A DNA stretch of 64,000 nucleotides from Bin87 sp965232895. Lineage in GTDB: Bacteria; Chloroflexota; Dehalococcoidia; Lucifugimonadales; UBA3495. Shown here one piece after another: positions 33,284 to 43,230 of the stretch. The notes below the pieces were generated by a model. That model was not told the origin of the DNA and ran no database searches. It saw only the letters and a program-made list of their open reading frames with translations. The stretch spans positions 124,001 through 188,000 of the forward strand of contig OZ247430.1 in NCBI GenBank assembly GCA_965232895.1. The letters are read 5' to 3'. Numbering within the stretch: position 1 is the stretch's first letter; each line of letters begins with the position of its first letter. The position numbers and the translations under genes were made by a program.

Positions 33284-34099
33284 CTACGCCGACGCCTGGC
33301 CGGATCCGGGGGCCGACGGAACATCGATGCGGAGCAGGCGGCTCAGGTTTGCCGTCGTCACTTCCGCCACCTCCTCCACTGAGATGCCCTTGACGGTGGC
33401 CAGGCACCAGGCCACGTCGGCCAGGTGGCGCGGCTCCGTCCAGTTGTGCCGGTACTTCTTGAACGGCTGCGGGTACGCGTCGGTTTCCAGCACGATGTTT
33501 TCCAGCGGAATATCGCGGGCGACTTCGCGCAGTTCCTCGAGTCGAGTCAGCGGGCGGGCCAGGGAGATGAAGAAGCCGCAATCGATGGCCTCCCGCGCCG
33601 TTTCGGCGTCCCCCTGGAAGTAGTGCATCGCGCCGCCAACCAGGCCGGCGTTCTCCTCGCGCAATACCTTGAAAACCGCCGGATGCGACTCCCGCGAGTG
33701 GAAGATGATCGGCAGGCCCAGGCTCTTGGCCAGGTGGATGTGCGCCCGAAACACTTGATCCTGCACCTCGTGGTCGGGCGAGGAGGGCAGGTAATCCAGT
33801 CCAACCTCGGAGATGCACACCACGCGCGGGTTGTCGCGGGCCAGGGCCTCCAGCCGGCCGTAAGCCTCATCGTTCACCGGATCGTCGGCCTGCATGGGGT
33901 GGATGCCCACGCCGGCGTAGAACATCGGGTGCTCGTCAGCCAGCGCGATGCAGCGCTCGGTGGAGTCGATGGTGGTCCCAGCCAGGAGGATGTATCCCAC
34001 GCCGGCCTCGCTCGCCCGTTCCAGGATACCGGGTATTTCCTCCGGCACGTACTGGTCCAGGTGGGTGTGGGCGTCGCAGTAGATTGGCGTCGTTGGCAT
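33284..34099 (-). CDS. TatD family metal-dependent hydrolase
   Basis: A 271-residue TIM-barrel metallohydrolase. DAHTHLD (His11, His13) and GVGIHPMQ near residues 63-70 supply the first metal ligands, EVGLDY the bridging Glu, IIFHSRES a His, and VLETDAYP the Asp. Start ATG 34099 is chosen; the preceding in-frame 24 residues are basic and outside the family. It likely acts as a DNase or phosphoesterase. It is upstream of the Tag-like gene on the same strand, a possible repair pair. Confidence 0.9.
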   Translation of the reverse strand: MPTTPIYCDAHTHLDQYVPEEIPGILERASEAGVGYILLAGTTIDSTERCIALADEHPMFYAGVGIHPMQADDPVNDEAYGRLEALARDNPRVVCISEVGLDYLPSSPDHEVQDQVFRAHIHLAKSLGLPIIFHSRESHPAVFKVLREENAGLVGGAMHYFQGDAETAREAIDCGFFISLARPLTRLEELREVARDIPLENIVLETDAYPQPFKKYRHNWTEPRHLADVAWCLATVKGISVEEVAEVTTANLSRLLRIDVPSAPGSGQASA

Positions 34100-34244
34100 A
34101 AGCGAAATTCCCCAGCGTCGACGTTGCCGACCGGCGCTGCGCAGAGTATAGCAGAGGATGGTCGAAGCCATGGTCTCCGGGCAGTTCGGGGAGCGATCTT
34201 ACCTGCTTCCTGACGGGAGCGTAATGTGAACAGTTACCAAGGTG

Positions 34245-34375
34245 CAGGGCCTGTGCAAAGCCGCTTCATCCGCTCATGGTGAGCCTGTCGAACCATCCAC
34301 CGATTTGCAGAAGTATCCTTCGACAAGCTCAGGATGAGCGGTAAAGGGCTATAAGGCGACTTTGCACAGGCCCTG
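34245..34375. repeat. CAGGGCCTGTGCAAAG inverted-repeat element
   Basis: Perfect 16-bp terminal inverted repeats (34245-34260 and 34360-34375) enclose a second, inner palindromic pair (CCGCTCATGGTGAGCCTGTC and TTCGACAAGCTCAGGATGAG). It fills most of the region 34100-34394 upstream of the suf promoter; I see no gene there. Confidence 0.75.
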
Positions 34376-34394
34376 GCATGAAGCGCCGCTGTCG

Positions 34395-34423
34395 TTGACA
34401 GAACTGGTAGGCTGGTCTACGAT
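34395..34423 (+). promoter_or_regulatory. suf operon promoter
   Basis: A perfect TTGACA (34395-34400), 17 nt, then TACGAT (34418-34423). The transcript would start near 34430, giving a leader of about 80 nt to ATG 34509. No palindromic operator is obvious. Confidence 0.65.
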
Positions 34424-34508
34424 GATTGTTGACCTTAACGGTCGGGAATTATCGAAACGTCCGTCGGCGCGCCGCAAGCAATCGCCGGCCGGGGAGGAAG
34501 TGAGCCCA

Positions 34509-35981
<1,473 letters not shown>

Positions 35982-36040
35982 CGCCTCCGGCCCGCCAGGT
36001 TTCCCGTTTCCCTCCAAACATAAGGACTCGCAACACGAAG

Positions 36041-36829
36041 ATGACCACCGCCAACGAATCAGTTTCGCCTATCCTCGAGGTCAAGGACCTCCGGGTGTCC
36101 ATCGACGATCAGGAAATACTGCGGGGAGTGAACCTTGCCGTAAATCCGGGCGAAATCCACGCGATCATGGGCCCCAACGGGTCCGGCAAGAGCACCCTGG
36201 CCAACACCCTGGCCGGCCGCCCTGAATACACCGTCACCAGTGGATCGGCGATGTACAAGGGTATGGATCTGCTGAACATGGAGCCGGAAGACCGGGCCCG
36301 CGCGGGAGTGTTCCTGGCCTTCCAGTATCCGGTGGAACTGCCCGGCGTTCGCGCGTGGCAATTCCTCAAAGCCGCGGTGGACGCCAAGAGGGTCCACCTG
36401 GGCGAGGAGGAAATGGGCGCCCGCGAGTTTGATCAACTGCTCCGCAGCAAGGTTGCCGAGGTGGAAATCGACCCGGAATTGGTACGTCGCTCGGTCAACG
36501 AAGGCTTCTCCGGCGGTGAGAAAAAGCGCAACGAAGTGCTGCAAATGGCACTGCTGGAACCCACCCTTTCGCTCCTGGATGAGACTGACTCCGGGCTGGA
36601 CATTGACGCCCTGCGCATCGTCGCGGACGGCGTGAACCGCCTTCGCCGGCCGGACAACGCGGCGGTTGTGGTTACCCACTACCAGCGCATTCTGAGTTAC
36701 ATAACCCCCGATCAGGTGCACGTGCTGGTCGATGGCCGCATCGTCCGCAGCGGCGGCCCGGAACTGGCCGAAGAACTGGAGGCCCGGGGCTACGACTGGG
36801 TGCGCGAAGAAGCGGGATCCGCCGTCTAG
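36041..36829 (+). CDS. sufC: Fe-S cluster assembly ATPase SufC
   Basis: A 262-residue ABC-type ATPase. Walker A GPNGSGKST near residue 45; SufC-specific EGFSGGEKKRNEVLQMALLEP signature; Walker B LSLLDETDSGLDIDAL, where Glu-Thr-Asp-Ser-Gly distinguishes SufC from transporters; switch His in VVVTHYQR. It powers the SufBCD complex. The start ATG 36041 lacks a strong ribosome site, so translation may rely on coupling or leader structure. Confidence 0.95.
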   Translation: MTTANESVSPILEVKDLRVSIDDQEILRGVNLAVNPGEIHAIMGPNGSGKSTLANTLAGRPEYTVTSGSAMYKGMDLLNMEPEDRARAGVFLAFQYPVELPGVRAWQFLKAAVDAKRVHLGEEEMGAREFDQLLRSKVAEVEIDPELVRRSVNEGFSGGEKKRNEVLQMALLEPTLSLLDETDSGLDIDALRIVADGVNRLRRPDNAAVVVTHYQRILSYITPDQVHVLVDGRIVRSGGPELAEELEARGYDWVREEAGSAV

Positions 36830-36881
36830 CGCAGACTCTGGATCCTTTCGTATCGCTCGCCGCCGATACAGCGATTGCCTA

Positions 36882-37343
36882 ATGACGCCCCAAAACAACC
36901 CCACAGGCGCTGCCCTGACTGATGCGGACTGGAGCCGGCTGTCCTTTCAGACCCAGGAGTACGTGGCCGCGAGCTACGAGCTAATGGGCAAAGCCCACAA
37001 CTACCTGCGACAGGGTGACCTGCGACAGGCATCCGAAAAGGGATGGGGTTCGGCGGCACAGATTGTCAAGGCGGTGGCGGAGCATTGGAAGGACGCCCAG
37101 GTCGTCCATGGGAGACATCAGGATTTGCGGGCTCTGGTGGCAGGTTTGGCCACCGCAGAGCGGGAGCCCGACTTGGACCGCTCGTTCCACGCTGCCCAAG
37201 ACTTGCACGAGAACTTTTACGAGAACAACTTGCCAGCGTATATCGTGGATTTGGACCTGAGACAGGTCGACGAATTCAGATCCAGGATATTGCCGCAATT
37301 GCGACGACCCCAGCCCCCGCGCGAGTTTCGTCAGGGTTTCTAA
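36882..37343 (+). CDS. PaREP1/HEPN-like protein inside the suf operon
   Basis: A 153-residue all-helical protein. The pattern AASYELMGKAHNYLRQGDLR and QASEKGWGSAAQIVKAVAEH, followed by FHAAQDLHENFYEN, resembles the archaeal PaREP1/PaREP8 family, a branch of the HEPN fold. The canonical HEPN RNase motif RxxxxH is not evident. It lies between sufC and sufD in the same direction, unlike a standard suf operon, so it may be an inserted or recruited gene. Function unknown. Confidence 0.68.
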   Translation: MTPQNNPTGAALTDADWSRLSFQTQEYVAASYELMGKAHNYLRQGDLRQASEKGWGSAAQIVKAVAEHWKDAQVVHGRHQDLRALVAGLATAEREPDLDRSFHAAQDLHENFYENNLPAYIVDLDLRQVDEFRSRILPQLRRPQPPREFRQGF

Positions 37344-37376
37344 ACACTCAACAACCAGCACTGCCGAGCGAGCCGA

Positions 37377-38738
37377 ATGACCACAATTGCCCCAGCGCCA
37401 GCCTCCGAAACCTATCCTCACTACGCGGCCGCGTACGCTGCGCAGCCGGCCAGCAACTCCCTGGTTATCCAGGGACTCAGGGAGCGCGGCTGGGAAGCGT
37501 TCAACCGACTCGGACTGCCCACCGCCAGACGCGGCAACGAACCGTGGAAGTACACCAACGCCGGCCCCATTGCCCGCGTGAACTTCGCGCATGGCGACCT
37601 CGCCTCCGGCGGGGAAGCGGAGCCAACCCAGGCGGAGGCGCGCGCCGTTGCGCCCTGGCAGTCGGACTGGCGCAACCTGGTGGTTGTGGACGGAGTCTTC
37701 GTTCCGGGCCTGTCGACCGTAAACGGCGACGGTCCGGGTATCGCCGCGGGCCTGGGCGATGCGATGCTGTCGGATCCCGAACTTGGCGCGAAAGTGCTGG
37801 GCTATCTGGCGACCCCCGATGACGACGGGTTCGCCGCGCTCAATACCGCCTTTGCGGGCGATGGCGTGGGCATCTCGGCGCCGGCGGGAACGGATGCCGG
37901 CGTCATCAACGTCGTTTACCTGACCACCGGCCGTGGACAACCGCGAGCCACCCACCCGCGCCTCGTAATCTCTGCCGCTCCTGGTTCCCGCGTCACCGTC
38001 ATCGAGACCTTCGTCGGTCCTGACGTGCGCTACCTGACCAACGCCGTGATGGAAACCGCGGTGGGAGAGGGAGCCAGCGTAGAACACTACCGCCTCCTGC
38101 TCGAGGGCCCGGAAGCCTACCACGTCGGCGTGAGCCGGGTTGTGCAGCAAAAGGACTCCGCCTTCTCCTCGGTAGCCATCGCCCACGGAGCGGCGCTGGG
38201 CCGCAACGATTTTGGCGTCACTCTGGCCGGAACCGGAGCGGAGTGCACGCTCAATGGCTTGTACCTCACCAACGGCACGCAGCACATCGACAACTACATC
38301 AACATTGACCACGCGGAGCCCTACGGCACCAGTCGGCTGTTCTATAAGGGAATCCTGGACGGCCATTCCCGGGCCGTGTTCGGCGGCAATGTAACTGTGC
38401 GCAAAGACGCGCAAAAGACCGACGCCCAACAAACCGACAAGAACCTGCTCCTGTCTGAAGAAGCCGAGGTCGACAGCAAGCCCAGCCTCCTGATATACGC
38501 CGATGACGTGAAATGCGGGCACGGCGCGACGGCGGGGCATATCGACGAGGACACGGTGTTCTACATGCGCAGTCGGGGACTGGATCTGCCGACAGTCAGC
38601 CGGATCCTGATCCACGCCTTCGCCAGCGAAATCATCGACACGGTGGCGCTGGAGCCGTTGCGGGAGTATCTCGACGAACGGTTCCGGAACGCCATCCCTT
38701 CCGCCAGCATCGCCCTGCCCATCGGAGGCCGCTCGTGA
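37377..38738 (+). CDS. sufD: Fe-S cluster assembly protein SufD
   Basis: A 453-residue SufD, partner of SufB and SufC. Visible are RRGNEPWKYTNAGPIARV near residue 50, GSRVTVIETFVGP in the beta-helix, the RNDFGVTLAGTGAECTLNGLY block, HNH-like NYINIDHAEPYGTSRLFYKG, and a C-terminal CGHGATAGHIDEDTVFYMRSRGL with the Cys-Gly-His site. Its stop overlaps the sufS GTG start by 4 nt. Confidence 0.95.
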   Translation: MTTIAPAPASETYPHYAAAYAAQPASNSLVIQGLRERGWEAFNRLGLPTARRGNEPWKYTNAGPIARVNFAHGDLASGGEAEPTQAEARAVAPWQSDWRNLVVVDGVFVPGLSTVNGDGPGIAAGLGDAMLSDPELGAKVLGYLATPDDDGFAALNTAFAGDGVGISAPAGTDAGVINVVYLTTGRGQPRATHPRLVISAAPGSRVTVIETFVGPDVRYLTNAVMETAVGEGASVEHYRLLLEGPEAYHVGVSRVVQQKDSAFSSVAIAHGAALGRNDFGVTLAGTGAECTLNGLYLTNGTQHIDNYINIDHAEPYGTSRLFYKGILDGHSRAVFGGNVTVRKDAQKTDAQQTDKNLLLSEEAEVDSKPSLLIYADDVKCGHGATAGHIDEDTVFYMRSRGLDLPTVSRILIHAFASEIIDTVALEPLREYLDERFRNAIPSASIALPIGGRS

Positions 38739-40003
38739 CCGCCGCTACTGCGAACGCCCACGCTTTTTTCTCCGGCTCGCTGACCAACGGCGACGTCGCG
38801 CGCATCCGCCGGGACTTCCCGATCCTGGATCAGCTCGTCAACGGAAAACCCCTGGTCTATCTGGACAACGCGGCCACTACCCAAAAGCCGCGGCCAGTTA
38901 TCGATGCCATCAGCAACTACTACCTGCACAACAACTCCAACGTGCACCGGGGCGTGCACACGCTGAGCCAACGGGCCACCGACGATTACGAGGCGGGTCG
39001 TGAGGCGATCCGCCGGTTCATCAACGCCCCGGACGCCTCAGAGATCATCTACGTGCGGGGCACGACCGAGGGTCTGAACCTCGTCGCCAGCAGCTACGGG
39101 CGCAAATTCTTCCAGGCTGGGGATGAGGTCATCATCACCGGCATGGAACACCACTCCAACATCGTCCCGTGGCAGATCTTGGGCAAAGAAATCGGCATCC
39201 GCCTGCGGGTCATACCTTTCAACGACCAGGGCGAACTGCTGATGGACGAGTACGAGAGCATGCTGAACGAGCGCACTCGGCTCGTATCCGTGGTGCATCA
39301 GTCCAACGCGTTGGGCACCATTAACCCGGTGTCGTCCATCATCGAGTTGGCCCATGCCCGTGGCATTCCAGTAATGGTTGACGCCGCGCAATCGATACCG
39401 CACCTGCCCATCGACGTGCAGGCCATGGGCGCCGATTTCCTGACTTTCTCCGGCCACAAGATGTACGGACCCACCGGCATCGGCGTGCTGTGGGGACGGG
39501 CGGATCTGCTGAACGACATGCCCCCGTACCAGTCGGGCGGCGAGATGATTCGCTCGGTCACTTACGAGGAAACGATTTACAGCGTCATCCCGCACAAGTT
39601 CGAGGCCGGCACTCCGGACATCGCCGGCGCCATCGGACTCGGGGCAGCCGTCGAGTACCTGGAAGCCATCGGCATGGACCGCATCGCCGCATACGAGCAC
39701 GCGCTGATGCGCTACGGCGCCGAGCGTCTTGCCGCGACCGAAGGGGTGAGGCTGATCGGAACGGCGGAAAATCGTGGCGGCATCCTGTCGTTTTACATGG
39801 AATCGGCGCACGCCCACGACATCGGTACCATCCTGGACGCCGAGGGCATCGCGGTGCGTACCGGTCACCATTGCGCCCAGCCCGTGATGGCGCGCTATGA
39901 AATTCCGGCGACGGTGCGGGCATCCCTGTCGTTTTACAATACCACCGAGGAAATTGACACCCTGATCAAGGGGATTGATCGGGTCATTGAGGTTTTCGGC
40001 TGA
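38735..40003 (+). CDS. sufS: Cysteine desulfurase SufS
   Basis: A 422-residue PLP-dependent class V aminotransferase-fold cysteine desulfurase, group II. VYLDNAATTQKP opens the domain; the PLP lysine is K242 in FSGHKMYGPTG; the catalytic Cys is C380 in RTGHHCAQPVM; GMEHHSNIVPWQ contains the stacking His. The GTG start at 38735 overlaps sufD. It supplies sulfur to SufU and then SufBCD. Confidence 0.95.
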   Translation: MTAATANAHAFFSGSLTNGDVARIRRDFPILDQLVNGKPLVYLDNAATTQKPRPVIDAISNYYLHNNSNVHRGVHTLSQRATDDYEAGREAIRRFINAPDASEIIYVRGTTEGLNLVASSYGRKFFQAGDEVIITGMEHHSNIVPWQILGKEIGIRLRVIPFNDQGELLMDEYESMLNERTRLVSVVHQSNALGTINPVSSIIELAHARGIPVMVDAAQSIPHLPIDVQAMGADFLTFSGHKMYGPTGIGVLWGRADLLNDMPPYQSGGEMIRSVTYEETIYSVIPHKFEAGTPDIAGAIGLGAAVEYLEAIGMDRIAAYEHALMRYGAERLAATEGVRLIGTAENRGGILSFYMESAHAHDIGTILDAEGIAVRTGHHCAQPVMARYEIPATVRASLSFYNTTEEIDTLIKGIDRVIEVFG

Positions 40004-40452
40004 TGGCATCGGATCTGAGCGATCTCTACCAGGAAATCCTGCTCGAACACAACCGGCGGCCCCGCAACTTTCGCACCCTGGAGGACGCCACCCACCACGC
40101 GGACGGCTTCAATCCGCTGTGCGGCGACGAAATATCGTTGCAGCTTCGGCTGCACGATGACACGGTCGGCGACGTGGGTTTCCAGGGACACGGCTGCGCG
40201 ATCAGCCGCGCTTCCGCTTCCCTGCTGACGCAGGCGGTCAAGGGCGCTTCGACCTCTGACGCCATCGCCATGTTCGACGAGTTTCACCGGATGCTCACGG
40301 AACCCGACGCCGAACTCGACTACGACCTGCTGGGCGACCTGGAAATGCTGGCCGGCGTGATCGCGTATCCCACCCGGATCAAGTGCGCCGTCCTGGCCTG
40401 GCACACGCTGAAAGCGGCCATGGACGGCGAGGGCGTCGCCTCCACTGAATAG
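40003..40452 (+). CDS. sufU: Zn-dependent sulfurtransferase/scaffold SufU
   Basis: A 149-residue IscU-like SufU. The Zn ligands are in GFNPLCGDE (Cys, Asp), GHGCAISRASASLL (Cys) and RIKCAVLAW (Cys). SufU of Gram-positive type accepts sulfur from SufS. Its ATG overlaps the sufS stop by one base. Canonical length and three Cys plus Asp make the call firm. Confidence 0.94.
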   Translation: MASDLSDLYQEILLEHNRRPRNFRTLEDATHHADGFNPLCGDEISLQLRLHDDTVGDVGFQGHGCAISRASASLLTQAVKGASTSDAIAMFDEFHRMLTEPDAELDYDLLGDLEMLAGVIAYPTRIKCAVLAWHTLKAAMDGEGVASTE

Positions 40453-40481
40453 GCGATAGACGCCTCCCTGGGCTCGTCCCG

Positions 40482-40943
40482 ATGGCTCCCCTGCCCGACA
40501 ACCCCGACGCGCTCTACGGCGACGTCATCATGGACCACTATCGCCGACCGCGCCATCGCGCGCCTTTGTCGTATGCGGACGTCGAAGCCGAGGAGTTCAA
40601 TCCCTTCTGCGGAGACCGGGCTACGCTCCAATTGCGCCTCAATCACGCGGCCGGGCGCTCACCCTCCATCCAGGACGTGAGCGCCCACGCTGAGGGGTGC
40701 AGCATAATCCAGGCATCCGCTTCGCTGTTGGCCGACAACCTGCACGGCCGAACCGTGGAGCAGGCTGCCGACCTGTCCCAGCTGTTCCGAGACTTGATGC
40801 AGGGGAAGCCGCTGCCGCCGGTGGCGCTGTCCGAGCTCGGCGACCTCGAGGCCCTGGAAGTGGTCCGCCAATACCCCGTGCGCGTCAAGTGTGCCCTGCT
40901 TCCGTGGGTAGCGCTGGAAGAAGGGTTGCGCCGGTTGCGTTAG
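40482..40943 (+). CDS. Second SufU-like protein
   Basis: A 153-residue tandem paralogue of SufU. It keeps all metal ligands: EFNPFCGDRA (Cys, Asp), AEGCSIIQASASLLAD (Cys) and RVKCALLPW (Cys), and the same domain length, but shares only part of its sequence with the first copy (for example VSAHAEGCSI). It lies 30 nt after sufU in the same direction. The duplication suggests a second scaffold or acceptor, perhaps for a different target. No terminator is seen after it. Confidence 0.88.
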   Translation: MAPLPDNPDALYGDVIMDHYRRPRHRAPLSYADVEAEEFNPFCGDRATLQLRLNHAAGRSPSIQDVSAHAEGCSIIQASASLLADNLHGRTVEQAADLSQLFRDLMQGKPLPPVALSELGDLEALEVVRQYPVRVKCALLPWVALEEGLRRLR

Positions 40944-41104
40944 GCGCAGATGAGTTTAGCAATCGGCCTTGACTCTCGATCCCAACCCACGAAACTCCAA
41001 ATCTCCAGATCTGTGCGCCGCTCGTAGCCCTTGAGCAGTCATCAGAGTTGCCAGTGTTGGAACGACGCCAACACCCGTAGTGGCGGGTCCAAATGTGGCC
41101 GGAG

Positions 41105-41605
41105 TCATTTGCCCTGTAATCCCCTCAGATAGGCGATGTGCCCCACGTGCTGGTACATCTCGCCGATGATCTGGCGGAACATGGCGCCCAGCGACATCTC
41201 GGGGCGTCGCTCCCGGGGGACGCGTTCCATATCCTCCGGGGTCAGCGTGTCCAGATATGCCAGCGTGGACTGCCGCACTGAGGCGCGGTACCGGAGAAAC
41301 TCCCCGAGATCCACGCCGGGGAAGTTGTTCACCTGCTCGGCGGTATGTCCGAAGCCGTTGTCACGGGTGGGCAGGCCGAACTTCTCGTGCCAACCCTCGG
41401 TCTCCCACAGCTCCGTCTGGAACTGGGCAAAGAACTGGATCCACATATCCTCGACGCGGACCATGTGCCAGAGAATCCAGCCGATGGAATTTGCGTCGGC
41501 CGCCGGCTGCCAGGCGAGTTCGTCCTGACCCAAACCGTCGAGGGCATCCGTCAGGAAGCCGTTTTCCTTGTCGAGCGCGTCAGCGATGAATTCGTTGAGA
41601 GTCAT
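41105..41605 (-). CDS. DinB family protein
   Basis: A 166-residue four-helix protein of the DinB superfamily. The pattern SIGWILWHMVRVEDMWIQ gives the first His and GEMYQHVGHIAYLRGL the last pair. GGAGG lies 8 nt upstream of ATG 41605. It follows the ferritin gene by 19 nt on the same strand, possibly co-transcribed. The third DinB domain in this window. Catalytic role not defined. Confidence 0.82.
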   Translation of the reverse strand: MTLNEFIADALDKENGFLTDALDGLGQDELAWQPAADANSIGWILWHMVRVEDMWIQFFAQFQTELWETEGWHEKFGLPTRDNGFGHTAEQVNNFPGVDLGEFLRYRASVRQSTLAYLDTLTPEDMERVPRERRPEMSLGAMFRQIIGEMYQHVGHIAYLRGLQGK

Positions 41606-41624
41606 TCGGTGACCTCCCGGTCCA

Positions 41625-42134
41625 TCAGGCGGCAGCGGGCACCAGGGTGCGTGCTCCCATCTCGCGGTCCAGCAGCAGCAGGGCGTCGCTGCGGCCGGCC
41701 ACTTTGTCCAGGGAGGCAATCACGTCCCGGGCCGTCTTCTCTTCTTCAACCTGCTCGTTGACAAACCACTGCAGCATGACCTGGCTCGCGAAATCGGCAG
41801 ACTCGGCAGCAACGGCGTACAGCTGGTTGATTAATTGGGAAACGTGCTGCTCGTGTTCAAGGGTCTGACGCATCACGTCTTCCACGGCATCGAACTCGAT
41901 GGGCGGCTGTTCGATGGGGAGCAGCGTAACCCGCCCGTCCCGGTCTTCCAGGTAGGTCAGGAGACGCATGGCGTGGTCGTATTCCTCCTGGCTCTGGATG
42001 CGCATCCAATGAGCGAAACCGGGCAGGTCGATGGAATCGCAGTAGGTGGACATCGACAGGTAAAGGTACGACGAGTAGAACTCGGCGTTGATGTGGCGAT
42101 TGAACGCCTCCTGCAAGGCGGTGCTGACGGCCAT
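41625..42134 (-). CDS. ftnA: Ferritin
   Basis: A 169-residue bacterial ferritin (non-heme). Ferroxidase-site residues are visible in INAEFYSSYLYLSM (Glu, Tyr), SQEEYDHAMRLLTYL (Glu, His) and EVEEEKTARDVI-like VEEEKTARDV (Glu). It would form a 24-mer cage to store iron in the cytosol. Upstream of the DinB gene and downstream of the alpha/beta hydrolase, all minus strand. Confidence 0.93.
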   Translation of the reverse strand: MAVSTALQEAFNRHINAEFYSSYLYLSMSTYCDSIDLPGFAHWMRIQSQEEYDHAMRLLTYLEDRDGRVTLLPIEQPPIEFDAVEDVMRQTLEHEQHVSQLINQLYAVAAESADFASQVMLQWFVNEQVEEEKTARDVIASLDKVAGRSDALLLLDREMGARTLVPAAA

Positions 42135-42208
42135 GTTGGTACTCCGCGTTAATATCCCTTGGCGGCATCAGGGAATAGGCGATGAAAACCTGTTTGTTGC
42201 TCCGGAGC

Positions 42209-43003
42209 TCAGTCGTGGAGGAAACCCAGGACGGTGTCGAAGAACGCCTCGGGTCGTTCCACTTGTGGTATGTGACCGCATTGCGGGATGACGGTCAACG
42301 TGGCGTTGGGCAGCAGGTCACGGAAAGCCTCACCGTATTCCGGGGGAATCACCTGGTCAGAATCTCCCCAGACGATCAGGGTGGGCATCACGATGCGATG
42401 GGCCCTTTTGGTTAGGCCGCGCTCCGGAATTGGCCAGGTGAACTTGGCGACCGATTGCAGGGTCTGGATGCGGTCCAGGGTGTGTTCCAGCCGCGCCTCC
42501 GGCTCCGTGGGTTGCGCAACGGAGGCGTGGGCCAGATCCCCGTCGGAGTCGTGCCAGAGCATCTCGCGCCGCTCGTCGGGCGTGAGGATGAAGAAGTCGG
42601 CAACAGGTTTGTCCTCCAGCCACAGTCCCAACGAGTTCACCAGGACCAGACGGGAAATGCGATCCGGGCGGTGGGCGGCCAGTTCAGCGGCGCAGAACCC
42701 GCCGTAGGAATGCCCGATCAGATGGCATCGCTCGATTCCCAGGGCGTCAAGGAACTCTTCGAAGAACTGCACCAGGTCCCAGAGGTCGTCCAGATGGCTG
42801 AGACCCGTGGACTGGGCAACACCGGGATGCGCCGGCGCGTAAACGTGGTAGTCCTCCGCCAGCCGGTCCAGGTAATCCGGCCATCCGACGTAACCGCCCG
42901 CGCCGTGCAGGTAAACCAGTGGGTCGCCGGAACCGCCTTCCGCGACCTGGACATTGAACATCCCGCCACGGACGGACACCATACGCTCAGTGTGAGCAAC
43001 CAT
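42209..43003 (-). CDS. Alpha/beta hydrolase
   Basis: A 264-residue alpha/beta hydrolase. The oxyanion loop is VYLHGAGGYVGW, the nucleophile elbow GHSYGG (Ser), an acid in WGDSDQVIPP and His in PQCGHIPQVE. The start is ATG 43003 (GAGGTG 9 nt upstream); earlier in-frame residues are non-conserved. Similar to meta-cleavage product hydrolases and lipases. Substrate not predictable. Confidence 0.9.
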   Translation of the reverse strand: MVAHTERMVSVRGGMFNVQVAEGGSGDPLVYLHGAGGYVGWPDYLDRLAEDYHVYAPAHPGVAQSTGLSHLDDLWDLVQFFEEFLDALGIERCHLIGHSYGGFCAAELAAHRPDRISRLVLVNSLGLWLEDKPVADFFILTPDERREMLWHDSDGDLAHASVAQPTEPEARLEHTLDRIQTLQSVAKFTWPIPERGLTKRAHRIVMPTLIVWGDSDQVIPPEYGEAFRDLLPNATLTVIPQCGHIPQVERPEAFFDTVLGFLHD

Positions 43004-43191
43004 CGGTGAAACACCTCGAATCCTGTCTAGACTTGTCGCATGACCGGTAATCGGGAACTCGCTGCCATCGTCGCCAACCAGGCCAGACATTCCGAATACC
43101 AGCCCCGTAATACCATACCATAATCGTGCGGGTCGGTTGCCCGTGCCAGACATAGCGGGTCGTCGGCGCCGAGTTCCTGACCCGCAGCGCG

Positions 43192-43220
43192 TTGACGCCC
43201 ATCAATACTTGCGGCACAAT
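43192..43220 (+). promoter_or_regulatory. sucCD promoter, near-leaderless
   Basis: TTGACG (43192-43197), 17 nt, CACAAT (43215-43220). The expected transcript start is about 4 nt before ATG 43231, and no ribosome binding site exists upstream of that ATG, so the transcript may be near-leaderless. Confidence 0.5.
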
Positions 43221-43230
43221 TGTCCGCGCT

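Noticed and set aside
32760..33818. 352-codon minus-strand frame extending the glycosylase-like gene upstream
   Set aside because: The upstream part overlaps TatD in another frame and is Pro/Arg-rich. The family N-terminus fits ATG 33233.
34362..34508. Upstream extension of sufB to ATG 34362
   Set aside because: It starts inside the inverted-repeat element and upstream of the promoter's -35, and lacks family similarity.
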